A stretch of DNA of 64,000 nucleotides from Chaenocephalus aceratus (GCA_023974075.1 CM043792.1:13683456-13747455); one strand, 5' to 3'. Positions 34,434 to 48,500 are shown, counted from the stretch's first letter. A program made the numbers and translations. Notes: generated by a model not told the origin, from the sequence alone.

Positions 34434-37178
34434 ATGATGGACAGCAGGATACTGGATGCTCCTCACGCCCAGTTCGGAGGCTCTCTCGGCGGGATGGTGG
34501 GCTTCCCGTACCATCTGAGCCACCATCACGTTTACGAATTAGCCGGGCATCAACTTCAATCTGCGTCCGCGGTTCCCTTCTCTATAGACGGATTACTTAA
34601 TGGCTCCTGCACGGCTTCAGTGGGCAATTCCAGCCACCTCTTGTCTTCGGGCTGCGGGATGAATGGAGATAATCAGCAGTACAAACTGTCAGGTAAGCCC
34701 CGTCCGTTATACACACAATAACATCTGCTCTAGGTCGGTTGCATGGTCGCGCACAGACAGAAAAGGAAATAAACAAAGACAGGATATTGCGTTAAGTTAT
34801 CCTCTTGGTGTGTTTAAAGGGCAAGCCGAACCACACACATACAGGCAGAGAGGAGAATAATTCGCCTCCTACTTCATTTCCATCCCTGAAAACTGAAGAT
34901 GCAGCCGAGCAAAAACAATGTTCCTGTCAGTCAGGAGATACTAGAGCAAGGATATGCCCGTGTTAACATGTGAAGGATTCCTCTATTCAGATAGCATGTT
35001 AGACTGCAAAAAATAAATCTCAAATGAAATCCCTTTCTTCAGCTCTAAAGTTTGCAGAAATCCTCGCATATGCATGAAACCAAGCTCGTTAGAATTGTAT
35101 GAAAATGTTGTATTTGAATTACATCTGTGTCTTTTTTCTCTTTTGTTTACATTTATTCTCATTCTGCTGTTAGACTCGGGGGACCCAGACAAAGATAGCC
35201 CTGGTTGCAAGAGACGGAGAACTCGCACAAATTTCACTGGTTGGCAGCTGGAGGAATTAGAAAAGGCTTTTAATGAGAGCCACTATCCGGACGTTTTCAT
35301 GAGAGAGGCACTGGCTCTTCGATTGGACTTGATAGAATCAAGGGTTCAGGTAAATATTCATTTTGACCTATATATTTTTCAAGTAATTATTTGAAGCTTG
35401 TGTGTGTTATTCCTTTGTTTATTATTCACTCATGACAAAGACTCAATGTGTTTATTGACCCAAACTGCTGTGAAATACAAGCAAAAATAAATATTCTGTT
35501 CTATTGGTTGATTTTAGTACATATTATGCAACTCATATTAATACAAAATAATAATAATGACAAGGGCACACGAGATGGATGTGGGTTGTTAGACCTTTCA
35601 TGGCTTATGTCAGTCCAATAAATCAATTTTAATTACACCTTTAGTTTGAAAACTAATGAAGTAGGCTTTTTAATGCCAGCTGATATTTTTTATATTATTA
35701 TTTTTGTACCAGAAATATGGCGTTGTATTGTCAAATGTATTGGCAATCTTGGATAAAGAAAAATAGCAAACAATAAAACCAGTCTATACCTTTATTAGAT
35801 TATTTGCACAAGAAAATCTGCTTTATTTTATTATACTATAATATAATTGTGAAAGCTTGCTAAGTTTAATTGTAGAGTTAGCATATAATAATTTGAAAAA
35901 CATGTAATCCTGACGTAAACTTTAACTATGTTAATATGAATCTTATTTTGTTATGCCTCTGATACCAACTTTTTTTGTCATGTACACATTTGTTTTTATT
36001 AATCAAAGGCCTAATTAAAAGCCTGCATAGAAAGGTGCAATCTCACTGTTTGCTTAATTACCATATTAATAAAACACTGACAATATTTTGCCTCATTAAT
36101 TCCCCCCCCCCCCCCCCCCCCCCCCTTGCATTGACATAACTTTACACGTGTTTTCACTGATTTGTTGTCTCCTCTGCAGGTATGGTTCCAGAACCGCAGA
36201 GCCAAATGGAGGAAAAAGGAGAACACAAAGAAGGGTCCGGGTCGACCTGCGCACAACGCCCACCCCACCACCTGCAGCGGGGAGCCCATGGACCCCGAGG
36301 AGATCCGCCGCAGAGAGGTGGACCGCATGGAGAAGAAGAAACGAAAGCAGGAGCGCCGGCTGCTCAAGTCCCAGAACAGGCTCGCTGCTGGGGATTTATT
36401 TCACACCCCGGGATCAGACAGCGACAGCGGGGTGTCGCATGTGACCGACAGCGACCACACGGGCCCGCCTTTTGACTCCATGGAGGGAAGCCAAGCGGGC
36501 TGCGATCCGACACCTCAGTCTATCCACAACCATAACCAAAGACTTTTGGAGCGGGATGCTCGCGGATCCGAGCCGGACTCGCCGGACGCCAGCAGCCTCC
36601 GGTCACTGTGCGCCAACAGCAGCGCGTCCAGCGTGCAGAAACTGAACCCTTTCAGCGTGGAGAGCCTCCTCTCGGACTCCAGGCCGAGGCGCAGCCCCGC
36701 GGCCTTACCCCCCTCACGGCCTTTGATAGGGAAGGGACACTTCCTGCTCTATCCCATCACACAGCCGCTTGGATTCATCGTTCCCCAAACTGCTCTGAAG
36801 ACGCTGAACTCTGACAGCCACATGGAGAGGAACCAGAGCCGCTGCAGCGTGACGTCTGCGGGCTCTGCGGGATGTAGAAGCAACTCCCCGGCCTCTGCAG
36901 ACCCGGCACCGAAGGGACAGGTGGGCTCGGAGGAAAAGACACGATCACCGCACACCAGCCCACCGAGGGCCGCCTTTCCCACTGGCAAAAGTACTCAGAC
37001 CTCTGTTATTTGCAGCGATTCGACTTTCGCCCACGAACACAGTCCAAGTACGCCTGTCGATGCAGACAGAAAAGAGCTTTTAGAGATCAAGGACCACCCT
37101 GACCCCCCCGAGTGTGTCCTCAGTGACAGTCCAGCTGAAACAAAGACAAACTCTAAAGAAGATGTCGACATGGAATAA
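34434..37178 (+). CDS. uncx: Homeobox protein unc-4 homolog (UNCX), three exons
   Basis: Exons 34434-34692, 35174-35349 and 36180-37178, all GT-AG, joining in phase to 477 aa. The start MMDSR is followed by [10 protein letters not shown] and [14 protein letters not shown], as in known UNCX. A paired-like homeodomain (about 99-158, [18 protein letters not shown] to [12 protein letters not shown]) carries Gln at position 50 and spans the second intron. Repressor-type eh1 motifs occur twice: FSIDGLL (49-55) and FSVESLLS (303-310). A Lys/Arg-rich helix follows the homeodomain ([16 protein letters not shown]). The UNCX block [16 protein letters not shown] lies near 330-345, and the acidic end is EDVDME. 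UNCX is a nuclear transcription factor for posterior sclerotome, kidney and neurons. The long Ala/Pro runs of the mammalian protein are absent. Confidence 0.97.
34693..35173 (+). other. uncx intron 1
   Basis: 481-bp intron, donor GTAAGC and acceptor TTAG before ACTCGGGGG. Phase 1: it splits the Asp codon of LSDSGDPD. Confidence 0.9.
35350..36179 (+). other. uncx intron 2 with poly-C tract
   Basis: 830-bp phase-0 intron that divides the homeodomain between Gln-Val and Trp-Phe-Gln (VQ|VWFQ), the position usual for paired-like homeoboxes. A C24 run (36102-36125) lies 55 bases before the acceptor CCTCTGCAG. Confidence 0.9.
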
Positions 37179-37199
37179 ATCATTGGGGTAAAAAAAGAA

Positions 37200-37281
37200 A
37201 ATAAATCATACTGATATAGCCTCCAAACGACACCTTCCATTAGGCCAAAGCTTAACTAGGCTACATCTTCGTATCTAATTC

Positions 37282-37312
<31 letters not shown>

Positions 37313-37495
37313 ACACTTTGCTGATATTTTGACAATGGTGTGCTCTCTCTCTCTCCCTGCGAGTGTATGTGTGTGTGAGTCAGGAGTCTCTAGATAATGT
37401 GTGATAACTTGTCAAAAGAAAAGACCAACAAAAATCCTCAAGAGCTGTACAAAGGTATTATACTATTTATATATGTAAGGTTTTTCTTAAATAAA
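37200..37495 (+). promoter_or_regulatory. uncx 3' UTR with candidate polyadenylation signals
   Basis: AATAAA occurs at 37200-37205, probably too near the stop, and again at 37490-37495. Between them lie a C18 tract (37281-37298) and a short AC repeat. The second signal gives a 3' UTR of about 330 bases and is the better candidate. Confidence 0.45.
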
Positions 37496-37639
37496 TCTAT
37501 TGTATACAAGCACCTCAAACCGTGTGAGACCTTAAATAGCAGCACATACAGTCCGTGCAGGACCACTGTACAGTAGGAAGGGGCTTTCTTAAGAAATCTC
37601 ATGTTGTACTTTGTATATTGCCTTAACAAATTTATTCAT

Positions 37640-38120
37640 CTATAAGCCCCCACTGAAATGAGGTTACGAGCCTGAGGCGAAAAGGACCCGCTCGACTCCT
37701 GCAGAGTTTTGATATGAAAGTAATTATTTTCCCGGTGGCTACTGCAGGGGGATTCAGTTTATTTTAGCTCAAAGGGGGTTATAATACATTACCGATTTCT
37801 AGTGATATGAAATCACATAAACTTCCAAGAATAATAGAATTAGCATGAAAAGGCCTGGGTGTCAAATTGAAATAGGAAAATAATAGCCCCGGCAGCTGGG
37901 AGTGTGTGTGTTTGTGCATATTGGATAGGAGATGGGGATTCGTGGGGAGGCATTTTCATGAGCTTTTTTTCTTCTCCTTCTCTCTCCACTTTGTCAGGGC
38001 CCCTTGTAGCAGGGCTATATTAAGATAGATGTTCGATGATATCCCTCATTGTTCTGTCGCTTTACATTGATGTTTCTGTGTTATCAGCCTATTGATCATG
38101 CGTTGGCTGTAATAGGACGG
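37640..38120. promoter_or_regulatory. Candidate downstream regulatory block of uncx
   Basis: Transposon-free and non-repetitive, with evenly spaced motifs (AAGTAATTATTTTCC, AAATAATAGCCCCGGC, TATTGATCATGCG). It resembles conserved non-coding sequence around developmental genes. Inferred only. Confidence 0.3.
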
Positions 38121-38526
38121 GCTGAGGCAAACGTGCTATTTACAATAGCTGAACACATTTGTTCTAATAGGGCTGGGGGTCCCCAGGGAAGCCACGCGGG
38201 ATCTGGGACATCTGCTCCCCCCTATTGCAATATTAGCACTGATGACCACAATATCACGTCGACCCAAGGAACAAATGTAATAAATAAATACAAAAAATCT
38301 TAAAACAAAAGATTTATTTCCAAACATGCTCACATTGCTGTTAAAATCCACATGCCCTATAGTGTTTAGTCTCTTGATTTGCAAATACATTGAAAATAAT
38401 CGGAGGGGTGAGCTTTACGTTTGAGCCGGTGCAAATTAATTTCTGAGCCAGTGTCCCTTTCAACATATTTACATACATTTCAACCCATGCAGCTGTTTGC
38501 TCTAGGAAGCAATGTCTTATTAGGTT

Positions 38527-38551
38527 GGGGGGGGGGGGGGGGGGGGGGGGG
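38527..38551. repeat. G25 homopolymer
   Basis: 25 consecutive G on the plus strand. One of several long G or C runs in the window. It could also be length-inflated by sequencing. Confidence 0.85.
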
Positions 38552-38879
38552 AGACCCAGCCAACCAACATGGCACACAGGGAGCATGCAGAGGATTAGGC
38601 CTGCTAAGGGTTAGAGGTCTCTGTCTGATGCTGCTTAGAGACCTTATTGTAGGGTTTTTAAATTGTCCATGGCATCACATTAATCTTTATATGATAAATA
38701 TTTAAGGGACTTGCAATGTTGTTATACATTGTATTCTAAGGGTTTGAATATTCGTTTCCATTATTCCATTACCAATATTCAGACAAAATTCAAAGCTGAA
38801 ATTGGTAAATCCATTGCTTTTTAATTCTTTAAAATCATACAAACTCATGGTTTACTTTTTCAATTGTGGCATAACCGGG

Positions 38880-39560
38880 GCCAATGTGAAACAATCCCTA
38901 AACATTTTAGGTGTGTGTTTTTCCATGCTGGCTATTTGGGACGTATGCCCAGTTCATCCATAATTCATTAGCACACTGAATAGGAGTATCGCTGGCTGCA
39001 CATTGGTGGCCTTAAGGTGAAATTAGCGATTTGCTTAAGTAGTTAAGCTTTTCTTGCCTGAGAGCTGCACGCTGCATGATTCAAGACAAACTATCAATCG
39101 ATATGCCCAGGCAGCCTCCAGGAGATGTGTCGTCCATGAATCATACTTTATGAATTCAATTTATACCCGGAGAAATTTTCAATTTGAACGCCGGATCATT
39201 ATGGGAGAGTGTAAATTGTTTTTGCTCTATTATGCATCGGACGCCATCATTTTTCTTTCTAATTACGGAGGTGTCAGGTCGGGCTGTCATGCAGACGCTG
39301 ATTTTCAATTTAACTGATCATCATGCATTCATTTTCCCATTTGATAAATCTGCTATCTCGAAGCTTCTCCATGCCCGGAATGCTAAAAGAGAGGCACAGA
39401 TTGGCAAAGTAATAGGGGCCTGTATGCGGCAATAAGTGCAGATCAGGCAGCTAATTTAGCACCTCCTGGTATTTCCATTTCCATTTCTCATTTCCAACTC
39501 TCAAAGGAGGCAAAGCAGCCCAAAGGCAGAAAGCTGGTAGGCTTTCACTATCGGAGAAAG
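38880..39560. promoter_or_regulatory. Candidate downstream regulatory block of uncx
   Basis: Dense in homeodomain-type and octamer-like words (TTCATTAGCAC, AATCGATATGC, TTTTCAATTTGAACG, TCATCATGCATTC, GCTAATTTAGC). It has no coding potential and no repeat signature, and is the strongest-looking of the downstream candidates by eye. Function is inferred. Confidence 0.4.
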
Positions 39561-42500
39561 ACAGGGAAAAAATCTACCAAAACGCCTTGTTTTCAACCAC
39601 ACATTTCCTAAATTAGGATATCAAGCTTAATTAAGGCTAATAGAGTTTTCTCAGTATGTGTTAGTTTTATTTAATAGAAACAAATTTGCGCAATTAATTA
39701 TGGCCATGATATTAAGGGTCTCATTTACAGCATTCGAGCTGCTGCTTAAATCACCGTCTTCAGAAATAAGCCTCTCATTTCCAAGACAAATGACTAACCA
39801 CATGTCTTTTCCACCAGCCTCCATCACAGACATAATATCCGTTTATTTACCATATTATATCCAAGTAAACTAAATCAGATTAGATATAAATAGATTGACT
39901 GTACTGCGCCGGATGACTGGAATACGCAAATCTGGTATTTTCACATTGTAACCGATTATTTAGCTTTGGAAATAAAATAATAATAATCTTAAAACACACA
40001 ACGTAAAGTATCCTAATTCCTTACCCAACACAGCGAAAACACGTTTTTATCATTGTATCACGTGTATCAATTTTAGTTTTTACTTTATTGCTCTACATCT
40101 AATTTGCCACAATTGAATGCATTTTCCAATAACTATGACAGAGAAGGTTTTTTTTTTTTAAATGGACATCCTGTGTTCTCGCCTCAAATCCCGTCTCTGT
40201 GCAGAGCTCCTCTTGTGCGCTTTGTGTTGCTGTATGAGATCTGAGAGGCTCTGTTTGGATAAGAAAGAACCGTGTCCCTTTTTAAAAAGGATCCTCCAGA
40301 AAATAAAATGCCACTTGACATTTGGCTTCTCCTACAGCAACCCTGCCATGCCTTTTAGGATTATTTTACATCTACATACTCATTAATGCACCGGTGGATT
40401 TAATCATTCTTATCTTTGCCATGCATACCTGGGATAAGCCTGACATTACCATCAGCATTGATTTCTGGACGATCCTTAAAATAATTGTAATTATCTTGGA
40501 GTATTTCACGTGAAATCCCTCTTATCAAAATGTAGTTTATAACACTTAAACACTCGCAGCTCAGTTTTCTGTGTCCTCTTAAGGCCAAAAAAACATATAG
40601 ATTATATTTAGGCAAATTTAATAATTCATTTAAATTGTACATATTATTTGCTAAATATAATTTATGTTGAAAAATAAAGATTAACATTTTTTATTTTATG
40701 ATTTCCTTTACATTTCCGTGCAAAATCCTCTTTAAAAAAAAAGAAGTTTATGACTTGCATAAGACAATGTATTACACATATATTTTACTCATTTTACTTA
40801 CTCTCATGTTATCATCTCTGGATATTTCTCTTATAAAGGTGGATAAAAACTAAATATATATATATAATATAATAAATATAAAGAGATGTTGGTGCATTAA
40901 GCTAAGGATAAAAAAGGAATGAGATGATATGCTACATTTCATGTCAAGATAGATGTCAGCTTTCTGTAATATATCTTTTTCAAAAAATATCAAAACAAGT
41001 GCATTCCCACAATATGGGGGCTGAAATGCTGGACCATAAAATATCACATATTTGTCATGACAAAAGTGACATAAAAGACAAAATAGAAAATAATAGTATA
41101 ATGAGCCAACAATTGGAGAAACATTTGTAAAAAGATTAATATTTGCAAAGGGTCACAAGTCTTGTGAACTCAGTTAAGATGCTGACACTCTAGATACTAT
41201 TGTAAAAAATGAGAACCACGTCTATAAAAAACTCATGATAATAATGCAATTTAATATCTCCCTCAGTGGCCAATCAAACAAATATAATCATCTTTTTACT
41301 TTGAAGTAGCACAGTGGAGAAGAATGAGAAGGTGCTGTCAGTTTTCTGAAGAGCAATAACACACCATTTCCCTCTTCCTTTAAAAAAAGAAGATCTTCCT
41401 CATTAAATATTGCACATTTGTGCTTTATGCCGGCTCCATAATGTCTTGGAATAGCTGTAGGGAAGGATTAGATATTAGACTCCTCTTCACAATAAGAGCA
41501 CTTGCATCCATGATGATGATGTTAGAGGTGACTGGATGTATTCCACAATAGTCACACCTGTTACTATCTCTCTGGCCTCATTATCTGAAGTATCATATAT
41601 TGTTCTCTTTGGATTACACACCCTAACATTTCATAGGAAAACAAAAATATATAAGTAAAGGCAGTACATGTGTTCAAAAGTGTAAGATTGAGAGATACTG
41701 GCACAAATTGTTGGACATTTCACAGCAAATTAGCAACTGCTTTCTGACACCTCATTGTCTTTAATACGTAAACCAAAAATGATTGGCTTCTCTCACTCTG
41801 ACGTTCTACCACAGCATCCAAAATGACTATAAATCCTTGGGAGATCATATAAAAGTATTTCAGTAATGGATCTGAGATTGCCACCGACTTGACCTCTTGG
41901 TGAGTTTAACATGAGTCCGTTGATAATACATACAAACTGTTTTTCTGTGAGTGTCGACTCCTTGTTCTGGTCACCTTGGTGCTTTATAGGTACAGTTGGT
42001 ATATCTTGTTGAGTAAAGGCTGTACATTAATTGAAGTTCAGATTTGATTTGAAACGATGTTGTCTTTTTTCCCATGAGCTGGTATGGTATGATTTTTAAC
42101 GCATGAATAAGCGACTATTCTTTAAATTCTATATTTACCACATGACCGCCAAACAAAGACAAAGCAGCACATGAGCAAAGGTAACACATATTTACAACAC
42201 TATAACTCTCTAACTAGCTGCTTATTTGTGTCTAACAGGCCGGAGCATAATAAGCATTAACTTATAGTTCTTAAAGTCTCAATGGTAAATCACTCTATCA
42301 GGATGTTTCCACATCAGTTATGTGAAAATTAATGTTCAGCATTAATGTATTAACACGTAGTTATTGTTCCAAATTAAGAAATACCATAAGGGAATATGGT
42401 GAAATATCTATACAGTACATACCAATTATCACCCTCTATAGTGGTCCTATTTATAAAAAAACAATGGTTTTAACAAAAATAAATAATACATTTCATAGTC

Positions 42501-45277
42501 TTCATTTGGCCCCAATCTCATACATGTGTAGGCTGTTTGGCAGACTGTTGCCCATGTGTACATTCAGTATTCCGAGCCTTCATATATTCTTTGTATGTCC
42601 TATTCAATCTTATTGAGCAAACACTACGTCACGGTTTAAAATATGATGGTAAACACCAGTTTTTTTCATCAATGTTAAAATGCAAACATAAATGTAGGCA
42701 AAAGTATATACAATACATTTCAACATTGGATTTATCGATATACTTTATTTTAAAGTTCAAATGCAACTCTACGGTGTTGGTGGAAAAAGATGCAGGCTTG
42801 ACAGTTTTATTTTAACCAAGTCAAAATGGTGAAAATCGACATACAGTCCTGCAAGATAACTTCTAAAACCTCCTATCTGCTCATGGCAGTTAAAACATTA
42901 CGTTATGGCTATTTTTGAGCAACTATAAGCACTTAGTTAAGAGGAGATAATGTGGTCATGGTTTAATGCTGAGATGGGCCACACTTGTGGGAACATTAGT
43001 AGGAGACTGTGTTGCGGATATGTAGAAAATGACTGGCAATAAGCTGTCAGGCCTGCATTAAATGCCTGGTGAGCTCGTGGATGAATCACACAGGAACAAC
43101 TCATGTGCTGGAGTACAACTTGTAGGTGGAGTAAGGCTGTCGGTCGGGAGTGGCTTTAAGGAGAACTTGAAAGCAATACTTGATCCAAGAGCCAAGGTGA
43201 CACTGACAGAAAACTCCAGGCAGTAAGAGCAATCCGCCGTGCTTCTAAAAGGTTTGATTTGGTACGTGATGACCAGTGGCTGTGATTATCCCGCTGAGGC
43301 TGGAGCTTATAGGCCCTTGAAACAGAAGTCCAAGAAGGCAGAAGACCAAGTGAAGGAAACATGAAGGATAGGAGATGAAACGATAACGATGAAAGGGAAC
43401 TTTACTAAGAAACAGGTTGCTTGTGTTTATGAAACAACCCTTTGGGTAACACATACTTTACAGTTTCCATCCTACAAAAAAGGTAAGTGGTCATCTCCGT
43501 AACACATCATGCGGATAGATAAGAACTTAGACTGTTTTTTTAATAATTTCTGGACATTTCAAGAAAGAGATTGGAGACAGGAGCGTTTACTTGCAAGATA
43601 GGAATCAGACATATAATACAATCCCTTGATATAGTCACAAATATTACAGAACCGTACACCATTTGCTTATTGACTTTTGATCTGTTTGGACGGTTGGGTC
43701 ATCATGTTCTGCTCTCACCATGTGTTTGCAGTTGGAAATCCAGTAGTGGTGTACGTGTTGAAGTGAAGTCTGCATGAGTGGACACCTCATGCAGAACCAT
43801 ATACACATGTTTAGTAAAAACCACTCAATACAAGATATAAACATGCATTCATATACTATAACACTTTATTCCAATCCCAAGGACTTGTTGCATCAGGTAT
43901 TTGTATATTGCTGAATAGACCTTTAGAGGTATTTATTTTCTGTGCACAATGATGGAGTAGACATAGAGACCATTAGGTCTGTGCAGTCACAATGTAAAGA
44001 CTTTGTACTCAACAAGATATGGGAAGAAATAAACATTTTGTTCTTTGAAATGTATTTGCTGCCAGATTGACTTACCCGAGTTATTTCATTTCATTTGGAC
44101 ACCGCAGTTCGTTTTAACTGTATCCATCTAAGGCTTCTAAGACCTGCTTCCGTTATTAATATAGGATACTCTGACTAATCCTGTTTTCACATCCAGCGTT
44201 AAGTAATCCATCATACACAAGCAAAGTCCTGGTGATTGGAAGAGAAAAGTGTTTTTCTGCTCGTGCCATTCATCTGTCCAAGGAGAAACTAGTTGTAGCA
44301 GTGTTGGGCAAATTAGTGCAGCCAGGTGACCTCTGTGCTTGAGGTGCCATAGGCCGTAGGATTTCATAGTTCAATATGACTATGATTTCTTTGAACCGTT
44401 CCTGCTTGGATCGGACCACCAATGTCTACAGCTCAGAAGAGGAACCCTGGAGAACGTCCTCAGCTGTTGCCTGAAAGCTTCGCGAGGGTGAAATCTATCT
44501 GTTCAATAACCGCATCCCGAAGGCCTGCAGAAGCATCATCCAAGGCAAGACATTTCTGTGATCCCAGAAGAAGAGGACACAATGCAGTCCCATGTGGACT
44601 CCTCAGAACAGCGAGACTGGCAGCAGATGGTTGAGTTAGGAACACAGGCCTTCATATCGACTACAGTTGGGCAAAAGTTGAGAAAAGGAGCTGTTTGAAG
44701 TTGGCCAAAGTTTAGTAAGCTGTTGCCCAGAAGATGCATTCAGATTCAAAAGGGATATTTTTGCTTGTGTGTGTGTATGTGAAAGCTCACACATTTGAAT
44801 TTCAAAATGTACCAGCTCAGCCCACTATCAGAGCTGAGAACGCTTTGTGGTTGGCTAATTAACTTTCTACTGAATATTCACAGCAATATAGTCACCGAGA
44901 CACAAGACTACACCGCACTAGACTGTGGTTAGATGTTAGTAACCACAGCAAATTGATATAGAAAAGTATTTGTTGTTTTTCCTGCTGCTTTGAAACCACT
45001 AAAAGTAAGTCTTGTTTTTATAATGCTTGTTTTGTTTGGGTATTTGTCTCTTTTAGGGTGAACAGAGAAAGAGAGTTTAATCCAAAAGCTGATGAAACAG
45101 CCTCACAAACTGAGATGAGTGAATGGTCATTTATTTAAAAAGTAAAAGCCCACTATCATGTAAAAATATGTCTATATTAGAAGTAAAAGTTAATGAGTTA
45201 AAGTTTCTCACTTATGCTACAGTGACGTTTTTCTTTCGATGTTCTGCTTACTAATGTAATGTTTGTAGTAATAATGG
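39561..45277. other. Gene-poor stretch downstream of uncx
   Basis: AT-rich non-coding DNA. Only short chance reading frames; no gene, RNA gene or recognisable transposon. The part at 40160-40520 is somewhat less AT-biased and could hold a further regulatory block. Confidence 0.45.
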
Positions 45278-45281
45278 TTAA

Positions 45282-45557
45282 AGTGGCTCTATAATGCTTT
45301 TTAGTGCTTTCCCTTTCCTGGAGTGTGTTATTTAGGTTTTTGCGTATATGCATGCTCTGCAACGGCTACATTCCCAAAGTTGTTTGCTTGTATAACGAAG
45401 TGTCATCACTTTGTAACATTCCCACTTCTATTGGCTGGCTATTGGAAAAAACATAAAGCACTTTTTTAACATTAAAGCATGTAAACACAATCACATGTCG
45501 TAGTAGAGGCACAACATACAAATATGACTGTGAAAATTAGCATATAAAAGGGCCCCT
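45282..45557. mobile_element. Short MITE with TWA-type target site (Harbinger-like)
   Basis: The left end is AGTGGCTCTATAATGC. The right end, reversed, is AGGGGCCCTTTTATATGC. Flanking trinucleotides TAA (45279-45281) and TTA (45558-45560) fit the 3-bp TWA sites of PIF/Harbinger elements. It is non-coding. One of very few mobile elements between 27 and 53 kb. Confidence 0.55.
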
Positions 45558-45560
45558 TTA

Positions 45561-48500
45561 ATTAAAAATAATAAATATTTGATATTTTAGTTTATCACAT
45601 TTAGAGAATTGTCTCTGTGACCAAACGGAATAGTGCAATAGTTCATGGCATCAAACTGATTATTCTGCCATACCATAATGATAATCAGTATAGAAAACAA
45701 AATGTTTTCAATATCATACCTTCAATTCTTATTGGAATAATATATTAGATACTTTTATATATTTACTATTGTGGCTGATAATGAATCAACATTACAGAAA
45801 TGACCCTGCAATTAGCACCTTATTGTCTAACTATTTGTTTTAATTAATTATCTTAACCATCCACGGCTAGATCTCTGATCGTGCCTTTAAAATGTTCACC
45901 TCATAAAAAGCAATTAAACCTTATTTTGTAATGCACAGGTTACACAACATACTCTAAAAAGATAAATATAATCACTTTGACTATCATTTGTACAATAGGA
46001 GTTAATGGTGAAAAACATAGAAGGTATCTAATGTGTTTGAGTAAAAAAAAAAATCTTGAGAAAGCTGACATGATTTGAGGATTCATAGTGAAATATGGTA
46101 CTCATTCTGTTCCTGGGTTGGAACATGTAAACCCCATATTTGTATACAGTAACACAACATAACACAATTCAGTGATTTTTGTCTGAAAGATGGATTCACA
46201 TTGAAAACAATTAAAATGTTGTATGTAAGGTATAAATGAAAATACATTTAACTGGGGGTGTTACCTCATCTTATCCCAATTATTGTTGTTTCTTTTTGCG
46301 ATAAGTGGTGCACGGTTTTATACAATAGAGTTTGGAAGAATCTGTTTATGCATTTGTACATGGATATTTGTGATCCAGACGTGAAGGTGCATATATACGG
46401 CATTTACTGAATCGCACCTTAACCGGAATATCAGCCATTATCTGGAATACTGGGAGCATGTAAATGTTGTCATCGGGGGCTTACCGCTTGGTGGTGATTT
46501 ATAAAGAAAGACAAGCGTTTTCTTTCCATGACTTCCCAGGGAATCTGTGCCCCAGAGGTTAATGAAGTGTGAAGTGTGAAAACTTCCTGAGATGGGAAGA
46601 GTTAAATTGTGTTCTCAGATGTTAAAGCTACACTGTCCACATTTATTTGTGTGTGTCAGTTCTTTATAAGTCTTAAATCTGCCAAACATGCCCCATGGGC
46701 CATCTGCTAGCTTTTTGGGGCTAATGCCATCTTATGTGTTCCAGTCGATCCACAAAAATGGGTGTATTAACAGGATCTGAGTGAGAATTGGAATTATATT
46801 CATGGAATTTACTGGCATTTGTTTCACTGTTCAATGTGAATAACATTACTAACATTGAAAGATTTAACAAGGTACACACCATCTGTATTTTTTATTTTAG
46901 ATTGGAGCAGAAGTTTGATGTGACTGTAAATGACTGATGAAGATGAACTGTCAGCTAAATGTCAGATAAAGGCATTTAACACTTCATTAAACAGATATGG
47001 TGGCTGAGTAATATTAATATGATGCTGTGTAAATGATGATAAACTGTCAATAACTCTATCAATAAATGGTTATAGGATTTACAAAAAAATCCCCAATTTA
47101 AAGATACAAATGAGAATGTAAACAATTAATACTAATTTAGCTAATTTGGCATTTTAAAAAAAAACTGCATTTAACACTTATATTAACAGTAATCTTGCAT
47201 TTCACTACCTAAGGATTCTTCTACTAATGATATGAATACATTTAGACATATATCTTTTTGAATGATGTATTTCAACCTAACAGTATGACCTCTATAATGG
47301 ATACAATATGTGCCTAAGGGAGATTTCCCTAATAGACATTTTTGGTTGCAATTAAAATAGTTCTCATGAAAGGCCTGACATGTCCTCTCAGGCAAGAGTC
47401 TCAGACCCGGCTCCTTCCTTTCGTCATTAAATTGGTATTGCAAATGTTCTTAGCACATCAAGGCCAAGACCTCAGATCCCACTATTACATGCACATTATT
47501 TAATCCTTGGGCTCTCTCTTGTAGTACTGACATGTACATTTTTCTGTCATTAACGCGCCTGTAAGCTCAGGGATGGACCAGACTCAGAGATCCACTTGAG
47601 GTCCAGTTTTTCATTTAATGGCCCAGGGGAGGCGGGGATCAACTGGGCCTGAAATGTTACTATAAAAGTGTTCTGTAGAGGAGCATGTTATGGCTCTAGC
47701 TGGCCCAATCGATCACATTAGGGCTGAGGAAGTGGCGAGATGTGACAGACCAGAAACATTTCAATACTGACACACTGTGTCTGAGAGCTTCAGGCACACT
47801 TCTGAAAAAAAAGTGCCTTGTGTCAATCCTGTAAATGGGTGTGATTAGTCATAAAGGGGTTATTGTGCAGAGGCTGGAAGCAAATTAGAGGTGATAGTGG
47901 GACAGAATCAATGCTGTTTACCTCTTGAGGTGTGAGCATATCCATCAGCAGCAGTGAGGATGGCCGAGGATCCCTCCTCCCCAACTCGGTATTGACAGAT
48001 TGAGGAGAACCTGTGGAAAGAACATTTTAAGACATAACATTAATTTCTCTGCTATCGATGAGTAGACAGGCTTTTAAAATAAGTGATTAAGAAGGGACGA
48101 TATAATTAAAGCACTACCCACAGCTTCTTAAGCAGGATGTATAGGCAGCTTAGAGAAGTGCATACATCAAATCCCTTTCTTTAAAGGCATTATCAACAGC
48201 ACGTTATCGGGTCCTCTCTTTGTGCACAACAAGTAAGACATCACCAACATGTTTGCAGGTCTGGTTCTTTCTTGAAACACATTTACTTCAAACATTAGAT
48301 ACAAAATAGAAGCACCATTTTCAAGAATGAGAGATGATATTGTGTTCATTAGATCTCAGTTTTGGCAATTTAAATTATATAATTTCTAACTGTACATTGA
48401 CAATGACTATTGCTTAATGATGACATTGTGACAATCAAATGATCATCAAATGTGATGTTTGACTGGTTCTTTGAATTAACAAGTCATGGTAATAAAAAAC

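Noticed and set aside
43156..44640. Possible exons or a non-coding RNA near 43-44.6 kb
   Set aside because: Several short frames look slightly protein-like, but I found no motif and no consistent splice sites.
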